From: Hyphomicrobiaceae bacterium
GTDB taxonomy: Bacteria; Pseudomonadota; Alphaproteobacteria; Rhizobiales; Devosiaceae
Length of the DNA: 64,000 nucleotides
Assembly (NCBI GenBank): GCA_020638095.1
Contig: JACKJF010000005.1
Location: forward strand, 62,001-126,000
Direction of reading: 5' to 3'
Shown here: positions 27,168-34,922 of the stretch, piece by piece
Numbering within the stretch: position 1 is the stretch's first letter
Layout of the letters: every line of letters starts with the position of its first letter
The notes under the pieces: generated by a model
Seen by the model: the letters and a program-made list of their open reading frames with translations, nothing else
Databases searched by the model: none
Told to the model about the DNA's origin: nothing
Position numbers and translations under genes: made by a program

Positions 27168-28190
27168 TCACTCCGTAAGCTTGAATTCGATGCGGCGGTT
27201 CTTGCGGTAGGCTTCTTCGGTGTCGGCCGGATCGATCGGCTGGAATTCGCCGAAGCCGGCGGCGACGAGGCGGTTGGGCGAGACGCCCTGGTCGACCAGA
27301 AGCTTGGCGACGGCGATGGCGCGGGCGGCGGAAAGCTCCCAGTTGGAGGGGAATTGCGGGGTCGAGATCGGCCGCTTGTCGGTGTGGCCATCGATGCGGA
27401 GCACCCAGTTGATCTCGGGCGGGATTTCCTGCTCGAGCTGGAGGATGGCCTCACCGACCTTGGCGATCTCTTCCTTGCCCGCGTCGGAAATGGTCGCCTG
27501 GCCCGCCTGGAACAGAACCTCGGACTGGAAGACGAAGCGGTCGCCGACCACGCGTACGTCGGCCCGGTCCTGCAGGATCTCGCGCAGGCGGCCAAAGAAA
27601 TCGGAGCGGTAGCGGCTCAAATCCTGAACGCGCTGGGCGAGGGCAAGGTTGAGGCGCCGGCCGAGATCGGCGATGCGGGTGCGGCTTTCGGTGTCGCGGG
27701 TTTCGGAGGCTTCGAGCGCCTGTTCGAGGGCGCCGATCTGGGTGCGCAGAGCCGCCAGCTGCTGGTTGAGCAGTGCCACCTGCGACTGGGCCTCGTCGGA
27801 GAGCTGCTGCTGGTTGGTCAGTTCGTCGTTGAGTGCGGCGATCTGGGCATCGCGGTCGCCGAGCCCGCCGCCAATGCCGGCCAGCTGCGCCTGCAGCGTG
27901 TCGCGCTGGCTTTCGGTCGAGTTGAGGGTCGCGGTCAGGGTGGCGATGGTCGATTCGAGGTCGGACGAATTGGCGCGCTCGAGCTGCAGCAGGTCAGTCA
28001 GCTCGGCGATCTGGTTGTTGAGGCGGCTAAGGGCGGTGTCCTTGCCGAGGATTTCCTGGCTGAGGAAAAACTGGGTGATCATGAAGAGGGTCAGCAAGAA
28101 GATGATGACCAGAAGCAGCGAGGACATGGCGTCCACATAGCTTGGCCAGTAGCTGACCCCTTCAACCCGTCGCCCGCGCAGCATCGCCAT
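27168..28190 (-). CDS. OmpA/MotB-like peptidoglycan-binding protein, partner of a MotA/TolQ-like channel
   Basis: A 340-residue protein: cytosolic start, one transmembrane helix (about residues 20-42, DAMSSLLLVIIFLLTLFM, with the channel-type Asp at its beginning), a coiled coil of about 150 residues with regular hydrophobic spacing, and a C-terminal OmpA domain (FRIDGHTDKRP-type stretch reading LRIDGHTDKR, then SAARAIAVAKLL and NRRIEFKL). It should anchor to peptidoglycan and form a proton channel stator with the next gene. The long coiled coil is larger than in flagellar MotB. It follows its partner by 14 bp. Confidence 0.85.
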   Translation of the reverse strand: MAMLRGRRVEGVSYWPSYVDAMSSLLLVIIFLLTLFMITQFFLSQEILGKDTALSRLNNQIAELTDLLQLERANSSDLESTIATLTATLNSTESQRDTLQAQLAGIGGGLGDRDAQIAALNDELTNQQQLSDEAQSQVALLNQQLAALRTQIGALEQALEASETRDTESRTRIADLGRRLNLALAQRVQDLSRYRSDFFGRLREILQDRADVRVVGDRFVFQSEVLFQAGQATISDAGKEEIAKVGEAILQLEQEIPPEINWVLRIDGHTDKRPISTPQFPSNWELSAARAIAVAKLLVDQGVSPNRLVAAGFGEFQPIDPADTEEAYRKNRRIEFKLTE

Positions 28191-28204
28191 CTAGCGGGTC
28201 CCCA

Positions 28205-29200
28205 TCAATGCCGGTCCTGGCCGTCGCCTTCGCGCATCATGGCCTCGATGAGTTCGCGGAGCTTCTTGTTGGTCTCGCCCTGGGAGACGATGTGGCGGCG
28301 CAAATCCTCCTGCTCGGCGCGGATATGCTTGACCAGCCCGTCGATGCCGCGGGCCAGTTCCGCCATGGCACGGATGGCGTTCTGCGAACTGTCGGTGCGC
28401 TGCATGGAATTGCCCAGCCGCTCGAACACGGCGGCCATTTCCTCGTTGGCGATGCCGAGGCCATGGGCCTGCATCTGGGTGACCGGATGGTCGAACTCGG
28501 CCATCGAGCTCATCCAGTCTTCAAGCTCCATGGCAAACTGGTTCTGCGCCTGGCCCGTCTGCAGGTCGAGAAAGCCGAGCACCAGCGAGCCGGAAAGGCC
28601 GAAAAGCGACGAGGCAAAGGCGGTGCCCATGCCGCCGAGGGGGCTCTGCAGCCCGTCCTTGAGGTTGGAGAAAACCGTCGCCGTGTCGCCGGTCGAAACG
28701 TCGAGCTGCTGGATGACGCCGGCGACCGAAGTCACCGTCTGGAGAAGGCCGTAAAAGGTGCCGAGCAGGCCGAGAAAGACCAGAAGCGCGGTCATGTAGC
28801 GGCTGGTTTCGCGCGCCTCGTCGAGGCGGAAGCCGACCGAATCGAGCAGCGAGCGGAGCGCGGCGGGGGTGATCACCGCCTCGCCCATGCGGTTGCGCAA
28901 AATGGTGGCGATGGGGCCGAGAAGGGTCGGCTCGCCGGCATGGCGAAGGTCGCCCGACTGCAGCGAATTGACCCAGCGCACCTCGGGGAACAGGCGGATG
29001 ACCTGGCGGAAGCTTAAGAGAATGCCGACCACGAGCACGAAGATGATCAGGCCGTTGATGAACGGGTTCGACCAGAAGGCGGTGACCAGTTGCGGGGTGA
29101 TGATGGCGCCGATCATCCCCACCAGAATGAGGAAGATGATCATCTTGACCAGATAGACGGCGGGCGAGTTCAGCAGAAACGGGTCGTATCGGTCGCTCAT
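28205..29200 (-). CDS. MotA/TolQ/ExbB-like proton channel protein
   Basis: A 331-residue inner-membrane protein. Two N-terminal hydrophobic segments (residues 15-60), then a cytoplasmic stretch and two helices at about 135-160 and 195-220 (TALLVFLGLLGTFYGLLQT and GTAFASSLFGLSGSLVLGF), matching the MotA/TolQ/ExbB channel core. The C-terminal about 90 residues are helical. With the OmpA/MotB-like gene it forms a two-gene operon; no flagellar or Tol genes are adjacent. It may power an envelope process other than motility; the cargo is unknown. Confidence 0.85.
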   Translation of the reverse strand: MSDRYDPFLLNSPAVYLVKMIIFLILVGMIGAIITPQLVTAFWSNPFINGLIIFVLVVGILLSFRQVIRLFPEVRWVNSLQSGDLRHAGEPTLLGPIATILRNRMGEAVITPAALRSLLDSVGFRLDEARETSRYMTALLVFLGLLGTFYGLLQTVTSVAGVIQQLDVSTGDTATVFSNLKDGLQSPLGGMGTAFASSLFGLSGSLVLGFLDLQTGQAQNQFAMELEDWMSSMAEFDHPVTQMQAHGLGIANEEMAAVFERLGNSMQRTDSSQNAIRAMAELARGIDGLVKHIRAEQEDLRRHIVSQGETNKKLRELIEAMMREGDGQDRH

Positions 29201-29287
29201 TCGGGTCGCAACGGCTCAATCGGGCTGATTCAACAGGGTTTATGCGACACTAATGAGGCGGTGGGGGTGTGGCAAGTGAACAAGTGG

Positions 29288-29329
29288 TTGGCGCTTCGCG
29301 CCAATTGGTCGAGCCGGCGGCTCGACCAA
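29288..29329. repeat. Two adjacent hairpins with 3-base loops
   Basis: TTGGCGC-TTC-GCGCCAA (29288-29304) is followed without a gap by an 11-bp stem TTGGTCGAGCC-GGC-GGCTCGACCAA (29305-29329). They lie about 90 bp upstream of the MotA-like start codon. Confidence 0.8.
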
Positions 29330-29333
29330 AACT

Positions 29334-29363
29334 TGCGAACGCCCGAGGCCTATGGCCGAGGGC
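29334..29363 (-). repeat. Dispersed 30-bp repeat, copy B (inverted relative to copy A)
   Basis: On the minus strand reads GCCCTCGGCCATAGG followed by CCTCGGGCGTTCGCA, differing from copy A at three bases. Together the copies flank the MotA/OmpA-like operon as inverted repeats about 2.3 kb apart. Confidence 0.7.
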
Positions 29364-29421
29364 CAAGGCGGCTTCTTCAAGCAGGCAAATCGCTGTGGCG
29401 CGGCGCGATGTGAAAGTCGCT

Positions 29422-29522
29422 GTCATTGCGAGGAGCGCTGGCGACGAAACAATCCAGAATCTTCGCGGTGTCAGTCTTTGCTGGATTGCCGCGCGGGCTC
29501 GCTGGAGCCCGCTCGCAATGAC
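29422..29522. repeat. 101-bp palindromic intergenic element, copy 1
   Basis: The ends GTCATTGCGAG and CTCGCAATGAC are perfect complements, and inside them CAATCCAG (29450) pairs with CTGGATTG (29481). I recognise this general type of CATTGCGAG/CTCGCAATG element as common between genes in alphaproteobacteria. Confidence 0.75.
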
Positions 29523-29858
29523 GGAGGAGAGTTGCTCGGGCTGTCCCGGCCGCAGCAGGGCGGAGAGCCGGAACCTCGATGCAGAAGGCCCCGGGTCTCT
29601 CCAAGGGCGGCGATGGGCGTTGGGCATTTGCTGGCGTTCTGCTCCTCGTCCTTTGACGGGCTCAGGATGAAGAGCGGGCGGAATCGCACGAGACTTCAGA
29701 GGCTCACCGCGAGGGATTTCGGGGCACCCGCATCTGTTTCTCCCCTCATCCAGAGCCTGTCGAAGGACGAGGGGAGAGGTCCAATGGATTCCAACCTTCG
29801 CCGGAATGACGAGAGGTGGCGCGTAATGCGCCGTGCGAACCGCGAGGGCGCCAAAAAC

Positions 29859-30653
29859 CTATTTGACCGCCTGCAGGGCCTTGAGCAGGAGCGGCTGGAC
29901 GGTGAGGTTGCCGGCGACCACCTGGCCGTTCCAGGTGCTTTCGTATTTGCCGGCATAGTCGGTGACGATGCCGCCGGCCTCGCGGACGAGCAGCAGGCCG
30001 GGGGCGACGTCCCAGGGCTTGAGACCGTCTTCCCAGTAGAGGTCGAACCGCCCGGCGGCGAGCCAGGCGAGGTCGGTCGAGGCGGAGCCGGAGCGGCGGA
30101 TGCCGGAGACGGCGGGGTTGACGTGGGCGACCTGCTTGATCTGCAGGGCGTCGCGGTCGGTGCCGGTCAGCTTGATGCCGGTGACGGCGACGCAATCGGC
30201 AAGGTGCTTACGGCCGGAGACGCGCAGGCGCTTGCGGTCGTTGAGCCAGGCGCCGCCGCCCTTTTCGGCGGTGAAGGTCTCGCTCATCACCGGGTTGTGG
30301 ATGACCGAGGCGACGATTTCGCCATTGCGCTCGAGGGCGATGGCGCAGGCAAAGAGCGGGATCGAGTGGAGAAAGTTGGTGGTGCCGTCGAGCGGGTCGA
30401 CGATCCAGCGGTGCTGGCCGTCGGTGCCTTTGATCTCGCCGCCTTCCTCCATCAGGAAGGAATAGGTGGGGCGGGCCTTCAGCAACTCGTCGCGGACGAT
30501 GTCCTCGGCGCGCCGGTCGGCGTTGGAGACGAAATCGGCGGGGCCCTTGACGCTGATCTGGAGGTTTTCGACCTCGCCGAAATCGTGGACGAGCGACCTG
30601 CCCGCCTTTTCGGCGGCCCGGAGCATGATGTTGAGAAGGGCCGAGCCGGGCAT
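29859..30653 (-). CDS. suhB: Inositol-1-monophosphatase family protein (SuhB-like)
   Basis: A 264-residue Mg-dependent phosphatase of the IMPase family. Metal-binding motifs are present: MEEGG (first site), DPLDGTTNF (second), and WDVAPGLLLVREAGG near the C-terminus. Family members hydrolyse myo-inositol 1-phosphate or fructose 1,6-bisphosphate, and SuhB also affects rRNA transcription in E. coli; which applies here is not decidable. Flanked on both sides by palindromic repeat elements. It is the last gene downstream of efp on the same strand. Confidence 0.9.
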   Translation of the reverse strand: MPGSALLNIMLRAAEKAGRSLVHDFGEVENLQISVKGPADFVSNADRRAEDIVRDELLKARPTYSFLMEEGGEIKGTDGQHRWIVDPLDGTTNFLHSIPLFACAIALERNGEIVASVIHNPVMSETFTAEKGGGAWLNDRKRLRVSGRKHLADCVAVTGIKLTGTDRDALQIKQVAHVNPAVSGIRRSGSASTDLAWLAAGRFDLYWEDGLKPWDVAPGLLLVREAGGIVTDYAGKYESTWNGQVVAGNLTVQPLLLKALQAVK

Positions 30654-30692
30654 GGAAGGACTTTCTGTTTGCGCGTCGCGAACGCTCTACTT

Positions 30693-30788
30693 CGTCGTTG
30701 CGGGCCCGTCTGGCGGGCACGGCGATCCAGAATTGATGGTTTGATCAGATGCTGGATTGTTTCGTCGCCGACACTCCCCGCAATGACG
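30693..30788. repeat. Palindromic intergenic element, copy 2
   Basis: Ends CGTCGTTGCGGG and CCCGCAATGACG pair with one mismatch, and GATCCAG (30724) pairs with CTGGATT (30752) inside, the same plan as the element at 29422-29522 but with a diverged middle. It sits between suhB and efp. Confidence 0.7.
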
Positions 30789-30811
30789 GAGGGGTTGGGT
30801 TTGCTGCGTGC

Positions 30812-31375
30812 CTAGTCCGCGCGGCGGACATAGGTGACGTCTTCGGTCGCGACCACGATCTTTTCCCCGACCCCGACAAAGGGTGGCACCATGGTCTTGA
30901 CGCCATTTTCGAGAACTGCCGGCTTGAAGGAGTTGGCCGCAGTCTGGCCTTTGACGACCGGTTCGGTCTCGGTGACTTCGAGGGTGACGTGCTGGGGCAG
31001 GGAGATGCCGAGGGGCGTGCCCTCATACATTTCCACAGTGACCATCATGCCGTCCTGCAGGAAGTGGGCGCGCTCGCCGACGAAATCGGTCTGCAGCTCA
31101 AGCTGTTCGTAGGTGTCGGTATCCATGAAGACGAGCATGTCGTCCTGCGAATAGAGGTATTGGAAGTCCTTTTGCTCAAGCTGAACGCGCTCGACGGTTT
31201 CGGCGGAGCGGAAGCGTTCGTTGAGCTTGGTGTTGCCGATGATGGACTTGAGTTCCACCTGGGCGAAGGCGCCGCCCTTGCCGGGCATGACGTGCTGGGT
31301 CTTGACCGCGACCCAGAGCCGGTCCTGGTGCATGATGACGTTGCCGATGCGGATTTCGTTGCCGTTGATTTTCAT
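30812..31375 (-). CDS. efp: Elongation factor P
   Basis: Relieves ribosomes stalled at polyproline. 187 residues in the three-barrel EF-P fold, with the modified-lysine loop MPGKGGAF (Lys33) intact and the C-terminal [18 protein letters not shown]. The lysine suggests EpmA-type lysylation, but no epmA or epmB is in the window. Nearby polyproline-rich proteins such as TolA could be clients. Start ATG at 31375; the SEL1 gene upstream is 86 bp away. Confidence 0.97.
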   Translation of the reverse strand: MKINGNEIRIGNVIMHQDRLWVAVKTQHVMPGKGGAFAQVELKSIIGNTKLNERFRSAETVERVQLEQKDFQYLYSQDDMLVFMDTDTYEQLELQTDFVGERAHFLQDGMMVTVEMYEGTPLGISLPQHVTLEVTETEPVVKGQTAANSFKPAVLENGVKTMVPPFVGVGEKIVVATEDVTYVRRAD

Positions 31376-31461
31376 TCTGTCGCTCGTTGATCGCGGGCCG
31401 TGGCCCGGCGGAAATGGTGGCGCGCTAATGCCTCAGATTGGGGGCCAAGGCAAGGGGCGGG

Positions 31462-32628
31462 CTATTGCTGGGTGGGTGTGTCCGGCGGCTGAGGGGCGCT
31501 TTCGGCAGGGTCGCTAGCCGGCGGGGCCGCCTGATCGGCAGCGGCGGGGTCAACGGGCAGCATCAGCGCCTCATCGATCATGCCCTGATCGATGAGCTGC
31601 TGCATCGCGGCGTGCATGGCATCGTCGTTGGACGAGGGCAGAAGATCCGGCGTTTCACCTTCGGTCGGCACATCGCCGGGCCAGTAGCGGGCGCGTTCCT
31701 CGCCGCGGGCGATGATGTCGGCGGGAACGCCGGCAAGAAGCTGGTCGGTCTGCGGATCGTTGAGGCCCTGGCGGCGGGCGAGGGCGCGGTACATGGCGGC
31801 GGTTTCGGGGTCTTTTTCGATGTTTTCGCCGGCGGCCAGAAGCTTGGCGAGGCGGTTCTGGGCGACGGCATTGCCAAGGCTCGCGGCACGGCCATACCAG
31901 AGCGCGGCGGCGACCCGGTCACGCGGTACGCCCTGGCCGAGATAGAGCATGGTCGCATAGTCGACCTCGGCATCGGGCAGGCCCTTTTCTGCGGCGAGGC
32001 CGATCTGGCGCGCGCCTTCGACCGGATCGGGGAAGGTGCCCGCGCCCTGAATGAGCATGGTGCCGTAATCGTATTGCGCCTGGGCGAGGCCGAGATCGGC
32101 GGCCTTTTTCATCAGTTCGGCGGCTTTCGTGAGGCTCGGGTCGGCATAGCGGCCTTCGACGTGCAACAACGCGACGTTGTACATGGCCTCGATGTGACCC
32201 TGATCGGCGGCCTTCACGAACAACTCGGCGGCTTTCTGGCGATTGCGCGGAATGCCGGCGCCGTTCTGGTAGAGGACCGCAAGGGCAAACGCGGCATTGG
32301 CGTCGCCGTTTTCCGCGGCGATTGCATACCAGGAGGCGGCGAGCTGATAGTTCTGCGGCACGCCGAGGCCTTCTTCATAGATGCGGGCGATCAGGGTTTC
32401 GGCGGCCGCATCGCCACGGTCTTCCTCGGCGCGATCGAGGGCGAGCGAGAGCGCCGTCAGGTATTGCCCGCGCTGGAATGCGCCATAGGCGAGGTCCACC
32501 GGCAGGCGCGGCCCGAGCACGTTGTCAGATATGACCTCGGCGTCGGACTGCTGGGCGACCGTTGGGCCGCACTGCGCGACGACAAAAACGGTTGAAATGA
32601 GGATGAGACCGAGTTTCGCCCAGCTCAT
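31462..32628 (-). CDS. SEL1-like tetratricopeptide repeat secreted protein
   Basis: A 388-residue protein: signal sequence (residues 1-25, ending VAQQ), then six to seven SEL1 repeats of about 36 residues, each with an AxxWYxxAAxxGxxxAxxxLAxxYxxGxG pattern (for example AASWYAIAAENGDANAAFAL and AALWYGRAASLGNAVAQNRL), then a Pro/Ala/Asp-rich tail. SEL1 proteins act as protein-interaction scaffolds in the periplasm. Its start overlaps the thiE-like stop by 4 bases. Confidence 0.87.
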   Translation of the reverse strand: MSWAKLGLILISTVFVVAQCGPTVAQQSDAEVISDNVLGPRLPVDLAYGAFQRGQYLTALSLALDRAEEDRGDAAAETLIARIYEEGLGVPQNYQLAASWYAIAAENGDANAAFALAVLYQNGAGIPRNRQKAAELFVKAADQGHIEAMYNVALLHVEGRYADPSLTKAAELMKKAADLGLAQAQYDYGTMLIQGAGTFPDPVEGARQIGLAAEKGLPDAEVDYATMLYLGQGVPRDRVAAALWYGRAASLGNAVAQNRLAKLLAAGENIEKDPETAAMYRALARRQGLNDPQTDQLLAGVPADIIARGEERARYWPGDVPTEGETPDLLPSSNDDAMHAAMQQLIDQGMIDEALMLPVDPAAADQAAPPASDPAESAPQPPDTPTQQ

Positions 32629-33215
32629 TTCGACGCCTTCTTGTGCAGGGCGACGAGAAGGCGATCGGGGTCGGGAAGCTCCCAGAGAGCCGGGCCAAAG
32701 GCGATGAACTCGGCGCCCGTGGCCATGGCGGGTTCAGGATCTTCGGGATCGGCGACGATGGCGGCGTCGATCTCGAATGTTTCCGCCCACCATTCCGCAT
32801 CGGCGATATCTGCCGCCGACGGCGCCGATCGTGGGTCGCCGAAGAGAAGGTAATCGGCACCGGCCTCGCCACGAAGCATTGCCTCATGGTGCGAATGCAC
32901 GTCGCCGGCGCCGACAATAAAGTCGGGCTTGAGCGTCGCGATCGCATCAGTGAAGCCACGCTGGCCGGAGGTCATGTGAACCCCGTCGGCGCCGAGCGGC
33001 TTGACAAGACCGGGCAGACCATCAAGGAGCGCCGCGCAGTCGCGGGACTGGACGGTATCGATCAGCGGACGAATGCGCGCTGCGTAAGCATCTTCGGTCT
33101 CGGCGTCGTCGCGCAGGAGGACGAGCGCGGCAACGTCCACCCGATCGAGCAGCGATGCGAGCGACGTGGCGTCTTCCGGCGACGCGAAACGCGGACAGAA
33201 CAACAAAAACTGCAA
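32625..33215 (-). CDS. Thiamine-phosphate synthase-like (ThiE family) protein, diverged
   Basis: A 196-residue TIM-barrel protein resembling ThiE: the core GADGVHMTSGQRG near residue 78 corresponds to GADGVHLGQ of ThiE, and FIVGAGDVHSHHEAMLRGEAGADYLLFG follows in two pieces. The N-terminal LYLVTD motif and the C-terminal phosphate-binding GGI are not evident, so catalysis of the ThiE reaction is uncertain; a paralogue of unknown role is possible. No TPP riboswitch was seen upstream. Overlaps the SEL1 gene. Confidence 0.7.
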   Translation of the reverse strand: MQFLLFCPRFASPEDATSLASLLDRVDVAALVLLRDDAETEDAYAARIRPLIDTVQSRDCAALLDGLPGLVKPLGADGVHMTSGQRGFTDAIATLKPDFIVGAGDVHSHHEAMLRGEAGADYLLFGDPRSAPSAADIADAEWWAETFEIDAAIVADPEDPEPAMATGAEFIAFGPALWELPDPDRLLVALHKKASK

Positions 33216-33319
33216 GAGCTTCCGACCCCGAAACCAAACCGTCTCATATGAGCACGATCCCGCCGCACATGACGGTCAATTTTGGCGACATGATGAATGG
33301 GGCCATGTGGCCCCAGCCA

Positions 33320-34519
33320 TTAATGCATCAGGGCGTCGACGCCGGGGAGAACCTTGCCTTCCATCCATTCGAGGAAGGCGCCGCCCGCCGTCGAAACGTA
33401 GGAGAATTCGTCCTTGACGCCGGCATGCGCGAGGGCCGCGACCGTGTCGCCGCCGCCCGCGACCGAAACCAGGGCACCCGATTTGGTCAGGCGTGCGGCG
33501 GCCTGAGCCGCTGCGACCGTACCGCGATCGAAAGGTGCGATTTCGAACGCACCCAACGGGCCGTTCCAGACCAGGGTTTTTGCCTTGGCGAGGGCCGCGT
33601 CGATAGCATCGACGGATTTGGGACCCACGTCGAGGATCATGTCGTCGGATGCGACCTGATCGAGTCCAACGGTGCGGTTCGCGGCATTGGCCTTGAACTC
33701 CTTGGCCACCACGGCATCGACCGGCAGGATGATCTCGCAGCCGCCCGATGCCGCCTTGGCGATGACGCGGAGCGCTGTGTCGGCCAAGTCCTTTTCGCAA
33801 AGGGAAGCGCCGACATCGTGGCCTTGGGCGAAGAGAAAGGTGTTGGCCATGCCGCCGCCGATGACGAGCATGTCGACCTTGGTGATGAGGTTTTCGAGTA
33901 GGTCCATCTTGGTCGACACCTTGGCGCCGCCGACAAGGGCGATGACCGGGCGCGCGGGATTGCCGAGGCCGGATTCGAGCGCGTGCAACTCGGCTTCCAT
34001 CAGCCGGCCGGCTGCGCTCGGGAGAACGTGGGCAAGGCCGGTGGTCGAGGCGTGGGCGCGGTGGGCGGCGGAAAATGCGTCGTTCACATAGGCGTCGCCA
34101 AGGCTCGCCATGCGGGCAATGAGGTCGGGATCGTTCTTTTCTTCGCCGTCGTGGAAGCGGGTATTCTCGAGAACGATGATATTGGCGCGCGGCGCGGCGG
34201 CGATGGCGGTTTTCGCGCCCGTCACGTCATTCCAATCGGTTTCGACGAAAGTGACGCTGCGGCCGGACAGACGCGCCAGATCATCGACCACAATCCGCAA
34301 AGACATTTCCGGGACCACCTTGCCTTTTGGACGGCCGAAATGGGCGAGGAGTACCGGCTGACCACCCTTGGCGAAGATATCGTTCAGCGTCGGAACGATA
34401 CGTTCGATGCGGGTCGTATCGGTCACCTTGCCATCGGCAACGGGCACATTGACGTCGACGCGCACGAGGACGCGCTTGCCGGAAAGATCGAGGTCATCGA
34501 GGGTCTTGAATGCGGTCAT
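33320..34519 (-). CDS. pgk: Phosphoglycerate kinase
   Basis: Interconverts 1,3-bisphosphoglycerate and 3-phosphoglycerate in glycolysis and gluconeogenesis. 399 residues, two-domain fold. Visible are [13 protein letters not shown] near the start, [10 protein letters not shown], the hinge-region [27 protein letters not shown] and the terminal [12 protein letters not shown]. It lies downstream of gap on the minus strand with a small membrane ORF between, forming a tkt-gap-pgk block. Confidence 0.97.
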   Translation of the reverse strand: MTAFKTLDDLDLSGKRVLVRVDVNVPVADGKVTDTTRIERIVPTLNDIFAKGGQPVLLAHFGRPKGKVVPEMSLRIVVDDLARLSGRSVTFVETDWNDVTGAKTAIAAAPRANIIVLENTRFHDGEEKNDPDLIARMASLGDAYVNDAFSAAHRAHASTTGLAHVLPSAAGRLMEAELHALESGLGNPARPVIALVGGAKVSTKMDLLENLITKVDMLVIGGGMANTFLFAQGHDVGASLCEKDLADTALRVIAKAASGGCEIILPVDAVVAKEFKANAANRTVGLDQVASDDMILDVGPKSVDAIDAALAKAKTLVWNGPLGAFEIAPFDRGTVAAAQAAARLTKSGALVSVAGGGDTVAALAHAGVKDEFSYVSTAGGAFLEWMEGKVLPGVDALMH

Positions 34520-34626
34520 TTTGGGCCTCCGGATGCGGTGCGGCTGCTATAGCAATACCGGTCTTGCGATGAAAGCGGCGGTGTCCGCTTCACAACGCCG
34601 CTGTGCGCCGGTCTTTTGCGGCGAGA

Positions 34627-34785
34627 TCAGAAATTGTCCATGCGATCGGAGCCGAAGTCGTGCGGCCGGTCGCTTCTGGGGCCGGTGCCGGGCTCTTTGC
34701 GCGTCCGCCAGACCACGACCGCCGCAACCGCCATGAACGCGGCGAATATGGCCAGCACTACATAAATGATGATTGTGACATCCAT
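34627..34785 (-). CDS. Small single-pass membrane protein (52 aa), hypothetical
   Basis: Starts MDVTIIIYVVLAIFAAFMAV, one transmembrane helix of about 24 residues, then a basic stop-transfer run WRTRK and a hydrophilic tail ending SDRMDNF. GAGG lies about 8 bases before the ATG. It lies between gap and pgk on the same strand. The clean membrane topology and the ribosome site argue for a real gene; there is no family I recognise. Confidence 0.55.
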   Translation of the reverse strand: MDVTIIIYVVLAIFAAFMAVAAVVVWRTRKEPGTGPRSDRPHDFGSDRMDNF

Positions 34786-34870
34786 CGTGGGCCTCGCGAA
34801 GAGCGGTCATCGCGTTGAGTGCGACCGCATGCTGAACCATGCACAATGGATTTGCGCCCCGCAAGCGCGC

Positions 34871-34900
34871 AAATGAAAGGCCCGCCGATGGGCGGGCCTT
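34871..34900 (-). terminator. Terminator-like hairpin after gap
   Basis: A 10-bp stem AAGGCCCGCC with complement and a 4-base loop, 23 bases past the gap stop. On the minus strand it is followed by TTTCATTTG, a weak T tract, so termination may be partial. Confidence 0.65.
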
Positions 34901-34922
34901 GGGTTCGGTTCGCGATGAAGCG

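Larger units (their letters stand above)
29201..29858. repeat. Gene-free 658-bp region made of dispersed repeats
   Basis: No credible protein gene is visible in any frame; reading frames here lack family features. Contents: back-to-back hairpins 29288-29304 and 29305-29329, the inverted copy of the 30-bp repeat (29334-29363), a 101-bp palindromic element (29422-29522), two inverted copies of a GAGCC-GTC-AAGGACGAGG repeat (about 29643-29672 and 29745-29775), and a TTCC/GGAATGAC-type fragment near 29787-29811. Confidence 0.75.

Noticed and set aside
27042..28754. A long plus-strand reading frame (570 codons) opposite the OmpA- and MotA-like genes, and similar long frames opposite dxs, the NtrC regulator, tkt, gap and pntB.
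   Set aside because: They are mirror frames of real genes in GC-rich DNA: no family motifs, Arg/Ala/Gly-biased composition, no ribosome sites, while the opposite strand encodes well-conserved proteins.
27168..29200. MotA/MotB-like pair as a Zorya-type (ZorAB) antiphage system.
   Set aside because: No zorC, zorD or zorE nearby; the neighbours are an ABC exporter, suhB and repeats. A general envelope motor fits better.
29352..30815. A 487-codon plus-strand frame crossing the repeat region and suhB.
   Set aside because: It spans known palindromic repeats and then mirrors suhB; nothing resembles a protein family.
33216..33319. GGGGCC...GGCCCC hairpin after pgk as a terminator.
   Set aside because: No T tract on the minus strand and the hairpin is short; it may be chance in GC-rich sequence.
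33216..33320. TPP riboswitch upstream of the thiE-like gene.
   Set aside because: No conserved TPP core (CUGAGA / ACCUGA-type elements) in the spacer.
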